DNA of 64,000 nt from PoT sp049331405 (GCF_049331405.1 NZ_CP186274.1:2356001-2420000), one strand, 5' to 3'; shown: positions 8,953 through 18,450, numbered from the stretch's first letter. Program-made: numbers and translations. The notes: generated by a model from the letters alone, not told the origin.

Positions 8953-9613
8953 ATGGTAAGGCATCGACTCACCGACCCTCAATGGGAACTCGTCGAAGAC
9001 CTCTTCCCACCGCCCGCCCGCACGGGCCGCCCCGTTCCGCAAGGGCCCGCCCAAGCCCGACCCGAAGACGCACGGCCGCAAGTCGGGCGACGCCCACGGC
9101 ACCCACGGCCACCGTCCGCCACCCCCACCCGAACAGGTCGCCGAGTGCCACGATGCGCACCTGCCCGACGCCTGCCCGCACTGCCGGGGCAACATCGTCG
9201 AGACCGGCACGGCCGACCAGTTCCAGACCGATATCCCCCGAAAGCCATTGATCCGCAAGTTCCGCATCCACTTCGGGCGCTGCGAGGCGTGCGGCAAAAG
9301 GACCCAGGGGCGTCACCCGCTCCAGACGTCCGACGCCTTGGGCGCGGCCGCCAGCCAGATCGGCCCCGACGCCCAGGCCGCGGCCGCGGTCCTGCACACC
9401 CAGATGGGCCTGTCGTACGGCAAGGTCGCGTCCGTCTTCCGGGCCCTGTTCGGCATCACCCCGACCCGCGGGGCCAGCGCCCAAATCGGCCTGCGGGCCG
9501 CAACCCGCCTGGAAGCGGACTACCAACTGATCCTCGGCGAGGTGCGGTCGTCCGAGCGGATCGGGCCGGACATTATGGCGATGGGCGAGCCATACGACCC
9601 ACTAGTGGCCTAG
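8953..9613 (+). pseudogene. Fused fragments of IS5-type and IS66-type transposases
   Basis: From ATG 8953 the frame reads MVRHRLTDPQWELVEDLFPPP and RTGRP, the N-terminus of an IS5-family transposase. At about 9025-9035 homology changes frame to IS66: FRKGPPKPDPKTHGRKSGDA, then the zinc-binding CPHCRGN and CEACGKR, then LQTSDALGAAASQIGPDAQAAAAVLH and FRALFGI. It breaks off at EVRSSERIGPD, just where IS66 has its first catalytic Asp (DETGWR), and reads nonsense to a stop at 9613. The catalytic core is absent, so this is dead sequence from two elements joined by deletion or nested insertion. Confidence 0.75.
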
Positions 9614-9649
9614 GAGAATCGACATGTCGGAGTAGCGTGCCAACCTCAA

Positions 9650-10136
9650 AGCAAATGCCGCGGACCGTATCTGTGCCCGAGCTATCCGAAACAACCGAAT
9701 CAGCGAATAGATCTTGCTGGCCTTGGTCTGGGCGATGGAACTTCGTTGATGCATCTCGATCATTCGTCTTGGCAATCAGAGTCATCGAAATTCAGCCAGA
9801 ATCTATGCAGCCTTGCGAGAATCTGTCAGAATGTGGAGGTAAACGCATCGCCGGGCGATACCGCTCCTGTCGACGGCGTCCTCGAAGTAGGTCATCAGGA
9901 GAATGCGGAAGACGATACCAGGCAAGATTCTGGAGTTAACTCGCATCTCATGCTGATAATAATTCCATTCGAATACGTGCCTCGACCGGACCATCGAAGT
10001 CGGCCTCAAGAAGGAATGGGTTGAGGGCGAGGCAGAAGAGTTGGTCGGCGGACGGGAGAAAGGCCTGGTAGGATATAAAGAGAGCCACCTGTCGCTTTTG
10101 CAACAGACTGCTCAACATCATCTGATCGCCCGACAC
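9650..10136 (-). pseudogene. Degraded transposase N-terminus (IS1182-like)
   Basis: Two minus-strand frames carry pieces in the right order. FLPSADQLFCLALNPFLLEADFDGPVEARI lies at about 9960-10100 and RILPGIVFRILLMTYFEDAVDRSGIARRC at about 9850-9950. They resemble the start of a transposase group with HPFYxxLNxLLxEAGFD and VYFRMLLIGYFEGIDSERGIAWR. A stop and frameshift separate them near 9960 and nothing convincing follows. Family placement is tentative. Confidence 0.45.
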
Positions 10137-10414
10137 ACTGGACGTTCAATCACCTAATCAATCTGTTTTGCCAGTAGAGAGGGGTTATTTTAACAGGCTG
10201 ATAGGGTTTAGTCTGGCGAAGACGTGGCCTAGAATTGTAATCACGCAATTCAATTCAGCAACATCACAGATGATAAAATAAAGGTTGTTCTTCCAAGCCT
10301 TTGCCAGCCTTCATTGAAACTTCATAGCCGAATCCCCTTGCGAAGGCCTTGTACGGCAGTTCTACTTTTATTATTGCACCAGTGAACGAGACTCAATCAA
10401 AAACCAGGACTACA
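10137..10414. other. AT-rich intergenic stretch before the kinase gene
   Basis: No gene is supported here. Base composition drops sharply towards AT, marking the left edge of the island that runs to about 13900. It should contain the promoter of the kinase operon. No palindrome stood out. Confidence 0.4.
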
Positions 10415-12955
10415 ATGGATATCGCTTTTCTAAACAGCTTGATTGGAAGCAACACGACAGCGGAAATCTTGTCGCATCTGTTCGATATGGCAAAGAAAAA
10501 ATCGATACCTATTAAATCGATACGTTACTATAGGCATCGAGTTCGTCATGGCGAAGATCAGCTTGTGAGTGTAGACTGTTATGGCCATGACGATTACACT
10601 TCCACTCAAATACGCCTGGGACGCATAAAGAAAAAACGATCACCATTTGAGCATTATCAAGTAAATGGATATTTTGACGTAGTTGACGAGCCAACAGCGC
10701 ATTTCATCGTTTTCCAAATCGATCAATTAGCCGATGTTTCTGCTCAACATTCAAAACATGATGACCAGGTTTGGTTTCGCATACTTACAGATGATGGGTG
10801 CGATGCATATCTAGGGCGCGGCGTCGAACGTTCGCCTTGGGTGGATGTTCCTCTTCGCATGGCGAGCCGCGCACTTGGCAAATTATCTTGCTCTCTCAGT
10901 ATAAATCGGCTGAAAGCAAACGAGGCATTGCCCTCGGTCCTGCACGAAAAGTTGATGGAATTCCAGCTGTTGGCTAATGTGGCGACCCCTTATCTAGAGA
11001 GTCTTAGATCTCTGGATGTAAACAGCCCGCTCGAAGAGGCCGGAAGAGCCATTTTTTCGTGCTCATCATACGAGCATTTGTATGATTATTGCACAAATCA
11101 TCTAAGGACACTTTTGCCATTTGATTATGAAGCGTCTGACATTTTTATTGTTTCGAGAGACACTCTGAAGTTCTATTCCTCTACGGAGATCCGCGAAGAT
11201 GGGGAATTCCTCATTCTTCGGGGCTCTTCTCACAACAGCAAGGACGTCAATAAAGAGTTTTATCGAAAGAGAATTCAGCCGAGACCGTGGTCCGCAGAGC
11301 CTTCGGAAGACGGCAGGGGGCTTACTCCTTGGGTTTGGCGGACGAGAAATCCGCTAAGACTTAGCTTTGACACCCATGATCCAACCTTTGCACGGCAACT
11401 GCGAGCTTACGAGGAAGACCCGAACAAACTCTCATGGGCAAAAAAAATAACTCCACTTGATCAGATTCGGTCGCTTCTAATTGTCCCTATTCACAAGCCA
11501 ATTGTACACGCGGCAAATGAAAGCCACGGAGATCCTCGTGTTATTGGCGTGATTAGATTTATTAACAAGCAAGGCGACGAGATAATTGGCCCTCGCGAGG
11601 AAGTGCTGTTGTCGAGAATCGCTGACCGTTGCATCGGGCCAAAAATCATTTCTCTTAAACATGAAATTATATCAAAAAAGTTGGTCAAAGATCTCGAGAA
11701 AGTTACGATCTTTCGTCTTGATTCGCCACCACCCTTGGCCGATGAACGTACGGCACCCGACTTTAAGAAAATCTTGAATGAGACCATAGAGGCATTTTTT
11801 CCGAACGAGGGCAAAGTATTTGTCCTTAACCTATTCAGTGTCACGACGCAGGGCGCATATAGCCCTCTTCCTGTTCGGTTTCGTAGCGAAGTGATTCGGA
11901 ACAACATACGCCCCTCTTTGGAGTTACCCGGCGAGCTTGAGATTGGCGGTTCGTTAACAAATTTCATACTCCATTGCGAGCGAGATTATGTGTTTATTAA
12001 TGATCTAGATTATGCCGAACGTAGTGACGCGTATCACCGGCTCGGTTCAGAGATAAAATGCGCTTTGGGGAGCCGCATACAGTATGCCGGCAACACTTAC
12101 GGAGCTTTCGTAATTCTTTCGGACCGCTACGATATAATTCCGGCTGTCTATGGAAAACTCGTTCACGTGCTTGCTACTCAAATAGGCATGTTGTTTGCGC
12201 GACGTGAGATGCTAGATTTTTCGACCTGTATTAACGGCCTCAAGCACGATGGGATCAGTGCGCTCAACAGGATCCGAGCAGGACTCGTAGATGTTGAAAA
12301 GTTCGTAAGTAATGATATGTATTTGCATTATAATAATATAATTGATTTTTGGGGGCACACAATCAGTGTTCATTGCCGAACAGGTCCCCCTACTCTAGAT
12401 GAGGTATTCCATCAGAGCAAGCAACTCATCGGAATACATCGGTGTGCCAGATTGTCGATAGATCAAGCGTGGGCTGAAGTACGCGGTGATGGCTCAGCAG
12501 ACGATGAGATAGTTGTCAATATCTCCGAAGAACTCGAAGCAGCTGTCTGGGAATCGTGCCTGACCGTCTGTTTATTCAATCTTTTAAAAAATGCTTGGGA
12601 AAATTCCTCGGCTGGAACTAAAGTTATTGTTAGCTCTTTGATAGATAAGCGAAACTTGGTTGTTAGCGTTACGAATTGGATTCTAGCAAGCGACGCAGAT
12701 AGGCTTATCAAGGTTGAACGTTCTCTTGGAAGCGGTCTCCCAATGAATCATCCTGTGCCGTGGCGACAAACCGAATCTACAGGAATAGGGCTCCGACTTG
12801 TCAGACGTTTAGCCGATTGGCACCGAGTTCCGTGCGAAGTATCGCCAAATGGATACCGAAAGGGTAATTTGGTAGGGTCCTCGCATGCTGTCGAAAGCGA
12901 TGAGCGATACTTGGCAATCGAGTTCACTCTTTACTTACCCTGCTGCCAGCAGTGA
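10415..12955 (+). CDS. GAF-domain histidine kinase-like signalling protein
   Basis: About 846 residues. ATG 10415 follows CAGGA at a fair distance; the frame is open back to a TTG at 10349. The N-terminal 200 residues are unrecognised. Two GAF-like regions follow, around residues 205-415 (FSCSSYEHLYDYCTNHLRTL to VIGVIRFINKQGDE) and 445-605 (ending YAGNTYGAFVILSDRYD). The kinase core has a probable phospho-His in GLKHDGISALNRIRAGL, an N-box FNLLKNAWENSSAG, and a G-box TGIGLRLVRRLADWH. No membrane segment is seen, so it is cytoplasmic. The receiver protein begins 13 bases downstream and is the likely partner. GC is far below that of flanking genes, a sign of recent transfer. Signal and output are unknown. 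Confidence 0.75.
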   Translation: MDIAFLNSLIGSNTTAEILSHLFDMAKKKSIPIKSIRYYRHRVRHGEDQLVSVDCYGHDDYTSTQIRLGRIKKKRSPFEHYQVNGYFDVVDEPTAHFIVFQIDQLADVSAQHSKHDDQVWFRILTDDGCDAYLGRGVERSPWVDVPLRMASRALGKLSCSLSINRLKANEALPSVLHEKLMEFQLLANVATPYLESLRSLDVNSPLEEAGRAIFSCSSYEHLYDYCTNHLRTLLPFDYEASDIFIVSRDTLKFYSSTEIREDGEFLILRGSSHNSKDVNKEFYRKRIQPRPWSAEPSEDGRGLTPWVWRTRNPLRLSFDTHDPTFARQLRAYEEDPNKLSWAKKITPLDQIRSLLIVPIHKPIVHAANESHGDPRVIGVIRFINKQGDEIIGPREEVLLSRIADRCIGPKIISLKHEIISKKLVKDLEKVTIFRLDSPPPLADERTAPDFKKILNETIEAFFPNEGKVFVLNLFSVTTQGAYSPLPVRFRSEVIRNNIRPSLELPGELEIGGSLTNFILHCERDYVFINDLDYAERSDAYHRLGSEIKCALGSRIQYAGNTYGAFVILSDRYDIIPAVYGKLVHVLATQIGMLFARREMLDFSTCINGLKHDGISALNRIRAGLVDVEKFVSNDMYLHYNNIIDFWGHTISVHCRTGPPTLDEVFHQSKQLIGIHRCARLSIDQAWAEVRGDGSADDEIVVNISEELEAAVWESCLTVCLFNLLKNAWENSSAGTKVIVSSLIDKRNLVVSVTNWILASDADRLIKVERSLGSGLPMNHPVPWRQTESTGIGLRLVRRLADWHRVPCEVSPNGYRKGNLVGSSHAVESDERYLAIEFTLYLPCCQQ

Positions 12956-12968
12956 AAGGTTACGAGCC

Positions 12969-13412
12969 ATGGCCTCGAATGAGCGGCGAATTTTAATCGT
13001 TGAGGATGACCCGTCGACGCCAAAGTTCCTTCGCAACTGGTTGGAGGAAGCAGTCGCCGCTTCTAATCCACCCGTCTCACTTCGGATCACAAATGTGGTG
13101 AAGTGTCATCTCGACGAATTTCAGGACTGGTTCGACCATGTCTATTTAAAAGGCAGAACCCCGGAAAAGTTCTTCCATATTCTAATTCTTGATGTTATGT
13201 TCAAAGCTAAAGATGGCGTCAAGCAGACTGAGGGAGGCTTCGACTTGTATCAATGGCTTAGGGAAAGGGGTATCAATGATGATTTTGACCAAGTCGTCGT
13301 CATCTCGAACGGGCATGAAGCTGCGTCGCTGTTCGCGCCTTTCCAAAGTGAGGTCCGTGTTATCTCGAAAAGCCACGGTAGGTTTGTCGAATTGTTCAAG
13401 CGTCTGCTGTAA
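12969..13412 (+). CDS. Receiver-only response regulator
   Basis: A 147-residue receiver domain starting at ATG 12969 (MASNERRILIVEDDPSTPKF); upstream in-frame codons overlap the kinase gene and are unlikely. The acidic pair is in ILIVEDD, the phospho-acceptor Asp in HILILDVMFKAKD, the Ser/Thr switch in QVVVISNGHE and the conserved Lys in VRVISKSHGRF. There is no attached output domain, so it must act by protein contact or be the middle of a phosphorelay. An unusual insert after the phospho-Asp (KDGVKQTEGGFDLYQWLRERG) lengthens the domain. Same operon and low GC as the kinase. Confidence 0.82.
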   Translation: MASNERRILIVEDDPSTPKFLRNWLEEAVAASNPPVSLRITNVVKCHLDEFQDWFDHVYLKGRTPEKFFHILILDVMFKAKDGVKQTEGGFDLYQWLRERGINDDFDQVVVISNGHEAASLFAPFQSEVRVISKSHGRFVELFKRLL

Positions 13413-13438
13413 ATTTAATCGATTCTACAAGTAGGTTT

Positions 13439-13849
13439 ATGACAGTAGAGAAGAAATACGAACTTACGAATGACCACATTACATTGCCGGACGAAAGCCG
13501 AGTCTATCGCATACGTGCCTTAATAACCTTTGGCTGTGGCGATAATCTTGTGCGAGCGGGTGATTACGGTGGTTATATTCTCAAAGAGTCCAATTTGTCT
13601 CATTTTGGTGCCTGCTGGGTCAGCGGAAACGCTATTGTTTGTGGAAATGCTAAAGTAGTCGAGGATGCTGTGGTCGATGGTGACGTTATGATTGGCGGCC
13701 ATACAGTTGTTGGGGCGAGAGTTGGAACAATGTGTGATGGTGGTGAATTCGCCCCAGTGGCGCCCGAAGCAAAAACTCCTTCTAAAGGTTATGCACCGAG
13801 GATGTTCCGGCGAGATAGTTCAAAGCCAGAGACCGGATTTAGAAAGTGA
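13439..13849 (+). CDS. Small beta-helix (hexapeptide-like repeat) protein, YdcK/phage type
   Basis: 136 residues. The start MTVEKKYELTNDHITLPDESRVYRIRAL and the segment DNLVRAGDYGGYILKESNLSHFGACWVSGNAIVCGNAKVVEDAVVDGDV match a widespread phage and accessory protein whose repeats (xGNAxVxGNA) form a left-handed beta-helix. Only three or four turns are present, fewer than usual. It begins 26 bases after the response regulator and shares its AT-rich composition, so it probably belongs to the same operon. Its role is unknown; the fold is usually a scaffold rather than an enzyme here. Confidence 0.7.
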   Translation: MTVEKKYELTNDHITLPDESRVYRIRALITFGCGDNLVRAGDYGGYILKESNLSHFGACWVSGNAIVCGNAKVVEDAVVDGDVMIGGHTVVGARVGTMCDGGEFAPVAPEAKTPSKGYAPRMFRRDSSKPETGFRK

Positions 13850-14039
13850 TCTTGCTGGCCATCTTTCCTTTAACAGTACATTGAACTGAATAACCATAAG
13901 CTGAAACTTTGTAGGTTCGACAGTTGGCCGGAAGCCCAACCGCTCGGCTAATCAGACTCCTCGACTCAAAAGTGGTCTCCGGTTTTCGATATCGCCTGCA
14001 TCTTGTCGTACTTTATGAGCAAATGGCCGCTTGAGTTGC

Positions 14040-14522
14040 TCAAATTGCGATCACGTCGACCCGGATCTCTGTGATGACCGGCTGGTCGTTCGGCCCTCCA
14101 TCAGCAGCGAAGAAATCTCGATCGGCTAGGCGAATCCAGGGGATTTTGTGCAGCTGGATCTGGTCGCAGATGCGCAGCAAGTTCCTCCCGCGCACGGTGA
14201 TCAGCACCGGCGCCAGGCCGGCGAAGCGTAGCGTGAAGTACTGGCCGTCCTTGGAGAAGCCGAATTCGGAGTCCGAATCCAGATGGACATACTGGAAGAA
14301 ACGGTACGCCTTGCCCCCCGTCTGGAATCCCTCCTTGCCCATGACGCAGGCCAGCCGCGTGAGCGAGCCTTTGAAGGGCGATCCGGCCGCCTTATACGGG
14401 TCAGATTGGGATGGCAGGAGCGCGTCCTGCTCGGCCCCTTGATGCCTCCCCTCGCCTTCCGTGGCAGGCACCGCCGGTCGACGCGTACGATCCAGAACGT
14501 CTTCCCAGGACTCAGCGGGCAT
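14040..14522 (-). CDS. Hypothetical protein coupled to the relaxase
   Basis: 160 residues, not recognised. The first 40 residues are charged and low in complexity (TRRPAVPATEGEGRHQGAEQ). The remainder looks like a small mixed beta domain: GKAYRFFQYVHLDSDSEFGFSKDGQYFTLRFAGLAPVLITVRG then LLRICDQIQLHKIPWIRLADRDF. The gene overlaps the end of the relaxase gene by 11 bases on the same strand, so it is translated with it and may be an accessory to conjugation or relaxase control. Confidence 0.65.
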   Translation of the reverse strand: MPAESWEDVLDRTRRPAVPATEGEGRHQGAEQDALLPSQSDPYKAAGSPFKGSLTRLACVMGKEGFQTGGKAYRFFQYVHLDSDSEFGFSKDGQYFTLRFAGLAPVLITVRGRNLLRICDQIQLHKIPWIRLADRDFFAADGGPNDQPVITEIRVDVIAI

Positions 14523-17277
14523 GGGCCGTCTCCTTCCAGCGGATGGGCTCGCTTATAGCCTCGGCCGCCTTGTTGCGCAAGTAGCGATATGTGCCAGTAA
14601 CGCGTTTGATAAACGTAGCCAGTTTCGTTTGGCGTATTTTGGGGGGCTCGACAGGCACTTCCCGGGAGGAGAACAGGGCATAGGCCGATTTGCGCTCGTT
14701 CATGCGGATGGCCGCGGCGATGAAATCGGCGAGCGGCATGTCGGTGAAGATCCTCCCCTCCTCGCGGCCGCGCGACGCCGAAACCAGCGCCTGCTCGGCG
14801 CCGATGGCCCCGGCCGAGCGGCGATTCATAGCGACGAGCACGACGTCCTCGGACTTGCTCTGCGTCGAGGGGCTGGTGTGGACCCAGGCATGCCTGAAAT
14901 GCCCGAACTGCCGGTCGATGATGCGCCCGCCCGTCAGCCGCAAATCACCGCCCTCGGTGAATCCGTCGATCTTGAATATGAAACCGTTGTCGAATCGCCG
15001 CTTGCTCCCCTTGAAGACGCCGCCCGCCGTCGCCCGCACGGCGTCGCCTACGGCGAATAGTCGATCCTGGCGTATATAGACCCCGAAATGTTCGGGCTTG
15101 CAGCGGAAATTCGCCGCCCGCAGCTCCTCGATCGACACACGGCTGCCCTTGCGAAACGCCCCGGAATTCTGGTGAAACTGGATGACCTCGCTGCCGTCGT
15201 AGCGCCCCCAGTCGCCGCGCTCGGCCGGGGTCCAGTCGGCCGACTTCAGCGTCCCCAAGGCCACATCCTCGCCCGAGATGAGGCCGCGTTCCTTGAGGCG
15301 CCGCCGCAGGCCCGCGGTGAGTTCGTCGCCCTCGGCATGGGTGGGGCAGATGACGAGCACGGATTTGGGCTTGCCGTCGGCCCGCTTCTCGTCGATCGCC
15401 TCGAGATAGCGGTCGATCAGCGGGGCATGGCCGTCCGCCTGGGTGAGCCAGCCCAGGCCGTCGAACGTCTCGCAGGCCGCGCCGAAATCACCCCGCTCGA
15501 TCTGCGACACTCCCCGATTGTAACCCTCATGCGTCTGACGATAGATCCTGGTGAGTTGGGGCACGGGAAGGCCCGCGAACGTCTCCAGGTCGTGGAGCAC
15601 CGTCCCCCGCTCGACGCTGCCGTGCTGCTTGCGGTCGCCCACGAGGATGACGCGGGCATTGAGCCTGGCCGCCTTGCGGAAGATGCCGTCGGCCTGCGGG
15701 CTGGAGACCATGCCCGCCTCGTCGACCACGACGTATCCGTCGCGGGCCTTCTCGGCGAAGCCGTCGTCGATCAGGAAGCGGGCGACGGTATCCGCCTCTT
15801 CGAAGCCTTCCTTGCGCAGCGTGGAGCGAGACGCGTCGGCCGAAGGGGCGATCAGTATGCCCGGCTTGCCGATGCCGGCCAGCGCGGGGCGTAGGGTCCG
15901 GGTCTTGCCCGTCCCGGGCGCGCCGCGTACCAGGATGACCTGGTCGCGCGATTCCCAGATGTGACGGACCACGGCCGCCTGCTCGTCCGAGAGGCCCGCC
16001 AGCAAGGCCGAGCGATCGGCGTCAGGGTCGCCCAGGGGCTTCCAGCAGCCGCGCGATTGGCGGGCGAACCCCACGATCCGCTCGGACTCGGCCAACACCT
16101 CTCTCGTGGTGGTATCATCCCCCTTGACGAGCAGCCCTTGCCGCACGGCCGCGGGCATGATGTCATCGGCCCGCCCCGCCCCCATGCAGCGTTCCATCGC
16201 GGCGACGGCGAAGTCGTGACGGTCGACCACGCTCCTGCGATTGAACACATGGTCGATGGCGTATTGCACCGATGTCCCTACCCTCGCCAGCGGCCTGGGG
16301 TTCAGGCCCCGCGACGCCTGTATGATCGTGTTGCCGATGGCGTCCTTCTCCTGCGGCGTGAGGCGTGAAAGCCAGTAGCTGCGGTAATCTCCCAGCGACA
16401 GGTCCTTGCGCTTGTGGAGCCTGGAGGTACCGCCGAGCTTGTCCTTCGCCACGGCGCTGAGCGTCGCGGGGGCGTCCGGATCGCGCCGCCTGATCTCGCC
16501 CACGATCTCCGACTCCAGCGCGTCGATCTCCTGAGTACGCCGCGAGAAACGCTCGATCACCTCGCCCGGTATCCCCTTGATGTCCCAGCCCTGGTAGCTC
16601 CTGCCGCCCTTGCCGTCGGACTTCCAGCAGGTTTCGATCTCATAGCCCAGGTCGGCCACGCCTTGCGAGAAATGCAGGTTGAACCGACGGTCGAAATACT
16701 TGCGCAGGTCCATGATCGGCCGGAATTTGACCGCCTTCCACTCGCCCTCCACCTCGTCCCTGCACAGGTTGAATATGACGAGATGCAGATGCCGATGCCA
16801 ATCGGGCATGCGGTCATCCTTGGTCGGCCGCGTCTCGTAATGCGCCAGTCCGAAGCCCACCAGGTTGCCGACGCGCCGGTCTTCCTGGCGGTTATCCTTG
16901 CGCACGCGCGTCGTGGCGTAGGCCTCCATGTCGGCGATCGTGGCCTCCGCCGCCGCCCACAGGGCGGTCGCGATGCGCGTGTCGCCGCACTCCGCCGCGG
17001 TCGTCACCCCCTTGGGGCAGTGCACATTGACGTCCCAGCCGGCGAGCCGATCCTCGTTCAGGCGGGCGGTGAGCTGCTCGCCGGTATGCGGGTCGAGGCC
17101 ATGCAGCAGCCGCTTGAATTGCTCGAAGTCCGGGCCATCGGCCAGGCCCAATTCCTTGGCGCCCTTGCCTAACCAGCGGCGGTCGACATCCTCGGGCTTG
17201 AGGTAATAGCCGCCGTCCGAGTGTGCGTAATAGGATTCGGCATCTTTGGCGCTGGCGATGGGCTGGATGCGAAGCAT
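14512..17277 (-). CDS. MobF-family relaxase-helicase (TrwC/TraI-like)
   Basis: 921 residues. The N-terminal relaxase (about 1-300) has tyrosines in AESYYAHSDGGYYL, a GWDVNVHCPKGVTT segment matching the MobF DLTFS-type motif, and the histidine cluster DWHRHLHLVIFN that binds the metal. The helicase half has Walker A RGAPGTGKTRTL, Walker B YVVVDEAGMVS, motif GDRKQHGSV and C-terminal motifs to SASRGREEGRIFTD. Known: such enzymes nick oriT, stay bound to the 5' end and unwind plasmid DNA during conjugation. No type IV secretion genes occur in the window, so transfer would need help from elsewhere. The divergent intergenic region after 17277 is the expected place for oriT. Confidence 0.93.
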   Translation of the reverse strand: MLRIQPIASAKDAESYYAHSDGGYYLKPEDVDRRWLGKGAKELGLADGPDFEQFKRLLHGLDPHTGEQLTARLNEDRLAGWDVNVHCPKGVTTAAECGDTRIATALWAAAEATIADMEAYATTRVRKDNRQEDRRVGNLVGFGLAHYETRPTKDDRMPDWHRHLHLVIFNLCRDEVEGEWKAVKFRPIMDLRKYFDRRFNLHFSQGVADLGYEIETCWKSDGKGGRSYQGWDIKGIPGEVIERFSRRTQEIDALESEIVGEIRRRDPDAPATLSAVAKDKLGGTSRLHKRKDLSLGDYRSYWLSRLTPQEKDAIGNTIIQASRGLNPRPLARVGTSVQYAIDHVFNRRSVVDRHDFAVAAMERCMGAGRADDIMPAAVRQGLLVKGDDTTTREVLAESERIVGFARQSRGCWKPLGDPDADRSALLAGLSDEQAAVVRHIWESRDQVILVRGAPGTGKTRTLRPALAGIGKPGILIAPSADASRSTLRKEGFEEADTVARFLIDDGFAEKARDGYVVVDEAGMVSSPQADGIFRKAARLNARVILVGDRKQHGSVERGTVLHDLETFAGLPVPQLTRIYRQTHEGYNRGVSQIERGDFGAACETFDGLGWLTQADGHAPLIDRYLEAIDEKRADGKPKSVLVICPTHAEGDELTAGLRRRLKERGLISGEDVALGTLKSADWTPAERGDWGRYDGSEVIQFHQNSGAFRKGSRVSIEELRAANFRCKPEHFGVYIRQDRLFAVGDAVRATAGGVFKGSKRRFDNGFIFKIDGFTEGGDLRLTGGRIIDRQFGHFRHAWVHTSPSTQSKSEDVVLVAMNRRSAGAIGAEQALVSASRGREEGRIFTDMPLADFIAAAIRMNERKSAYALFSSREVPVEPPKIRQTKLATFIKRVTGTYRYLRNKAAEAISEPIRWKETAHAR

Positions 17278-17765
17278 GCGTGATTATTCGGGCAATGATC
17301 CTTGTCGTCAATCATTACGTGTTATTTTTTGCAAATCTGCTACCGGTCTATTCGATTGACCGGCTTCCGGATGCAGCCGCGGAGCATTCGGCGCACCGGT
17401 TCGCGCAAGCCCCTCGTCATAACTGGCATGCCACCTCCCTGCGAAGTCCGCCGCCCACCGATACCGCGGGTGAGGACCGGGCTGTCTGATCCCTGCCGGG
17501 CGATTCTGGGCCTTCCTTGTCCCGCCGAATCCGCCCCGCCCACGGCCTAACTCACGCGAACCTACGGCCGCATCCGCCCGCCGCAACGGGAAAAACGGCT
17601 TTCACGAAAATTTGTTCTCAGGGGTGTGAACCTTCCGTTTTTCCCATTGCATCGGGCACCGGCCCCGCGATGGGGCCGGTGGGCTAGGGCCCGTCTTGAG
17701 CGGCCGATGGATCGCTCCCGTAAGGCCCGATGGTCGGGCCCAAATTCAAGGAAAGGAATATCACT
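17278..17765. other. Intergenic region with candidate oriT structures
   Basis: No credible gene. The region separates the minus-strand relaxase from plus-strand plasmid genes. It holds an 11-bp inverted repeat, GGGAAAAACGG at 17588-17598 and its complement at 17635-17645, whose arms extend imperfectly through CAAC/ATTG and TTCAC/GTGTGAA. A strong hairpin follows: CACCGGCCCC at 17657-17666 with its complement at 17672-17681 and a 5-base loop. Inverted repeats beside a MobF relaxase are typical of oriT, but no nic site can be assigned by eye. Confidence 0.5.
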
Positions 17766-18038
17766 ATGTCATCACCGGCACATAAGATCCGCTTCGGCAA
17801 CCTCTCGGTCACCATCTGGCGCAACAGCAGCGAGAAGGGCGTCTGGTACTCCGTGAACCCCAGCCGCTCGTACAAGAAGGGCGACGAGACCTGGAAGGAG
17901 ACCGACAGCCTGGGCTTCGATGACCTCCTGCCGATGGCCAAATTGCTCGACCAGGCCCATAGCTGGATCGGCAAGCAGATGCAGGCCGATGCCAAGTCCC
18001 GCAAGGCCCGGCAGGAAGCCAACAGCGACGACGCCTAA
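17766..18038 (+). CDS. Small conserved plasmid-type protein
   Basis: 90 residues from ATG 17766, chosen because AAGGAAAGGA lies 8-15 bases upstream; an upstream ATG at 17730 lacks such a site. Sequence KIRFGNLSVTIWRNSSEKGVWYSVNPSRSYKKGDETWKETDSLGFDDLLPMAKLLDQAHSWI is a compact beta-rich domain ending in a helix, of a kind often seen near plasmid and ICE replication or transfer genes. I know no assigned function. It is first in a run of three plus-strand genes leading to the ParB-like protein. Confidence 0.75.
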   Translation: MSSPAHKIRFGNLSVTIWRNSSEKGVWYSVNPSRSYKKGDETWKETDSLGFDDLLPMAKLLDQAHSWIGKQMQADAKSRKARQEANSDDA

Positions 18039-18094
18039 GGCCCGCGGGCGGGCCTCGGCCCGCCCGCAATTCGTATCAACGTCTCATCGAAAGA

Positions 18095-18391
18095 ATGTTT
18101 ATGGAAGCTCTTATCATCGCATTAAGCCTCGCGAAATTCTCCCCCGGCGAGATCGTCATTACCGCCAATGCCCACGCCCAGCTCGACCCGGTGGACGTGC
18201 AGCAGGGCCTGAGCCGTCACGTCCAAGGCGACTGGGGCGACATCTGCCGGGAAGACAGCGAGGAGAACGAATTGTCCCTGAGGGAAGGATTCCGGCTGCT
18301 GTCGGTCTATCGCTCGGGCGACAAGCGGTTTTGGATCATCACCGAAGCCGACCGCTCGGTCACCACGGTGCTCATGCCCATGGACTACTGA
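18095..18391 (+). CDS. Small plasmid-associated protein of unknown function
   Basis: 98 residues. The pattern FSPGEIVITANAHAQLDPVDVQQGLSRHVQGDWGDICREDSEENELSLREGFRLLSVYRSGDKRFWIITEADRSVTTVLMPMDY is that of a small protein common on plasmids and genomic islands, sometimes mislabelled as a restriction subunit. The second ATG (18101) is an alternative start. It sits 56 bases after the previous gene and 59 before the ParB-like gene and is probably co-transcribed with both. Confidence 0.8.
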   Translation: MFMEALIIALSLAKFSPGEIVITANAHAQLDPVDVQQGLSRHVQGDWGDICREDSEENELSLREGFRLLSVYRSGDKRFWIITEADRSVTTVLMPMDY

Positions 18392-18450
18392 GCAAACCGG
18401 GGCGGGTGCCGCCCGCCCCGAACTCAAATCAAACCAAAAGGAGATTGTTT

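Noticed and set aside
7786..9297. 503-residue minus-strand open frame across the IS630 gene
   Set aside because: It lies opposite a transposase with intact catalytic motifs and is Arg/Gly-rich with no family features. A shadow of high GC.
17308..17586. Short minus-strand frame between relaxase and plasmid genes
   Set aside because: No start signal, no family pattern and it crosses likely oriT repeats.
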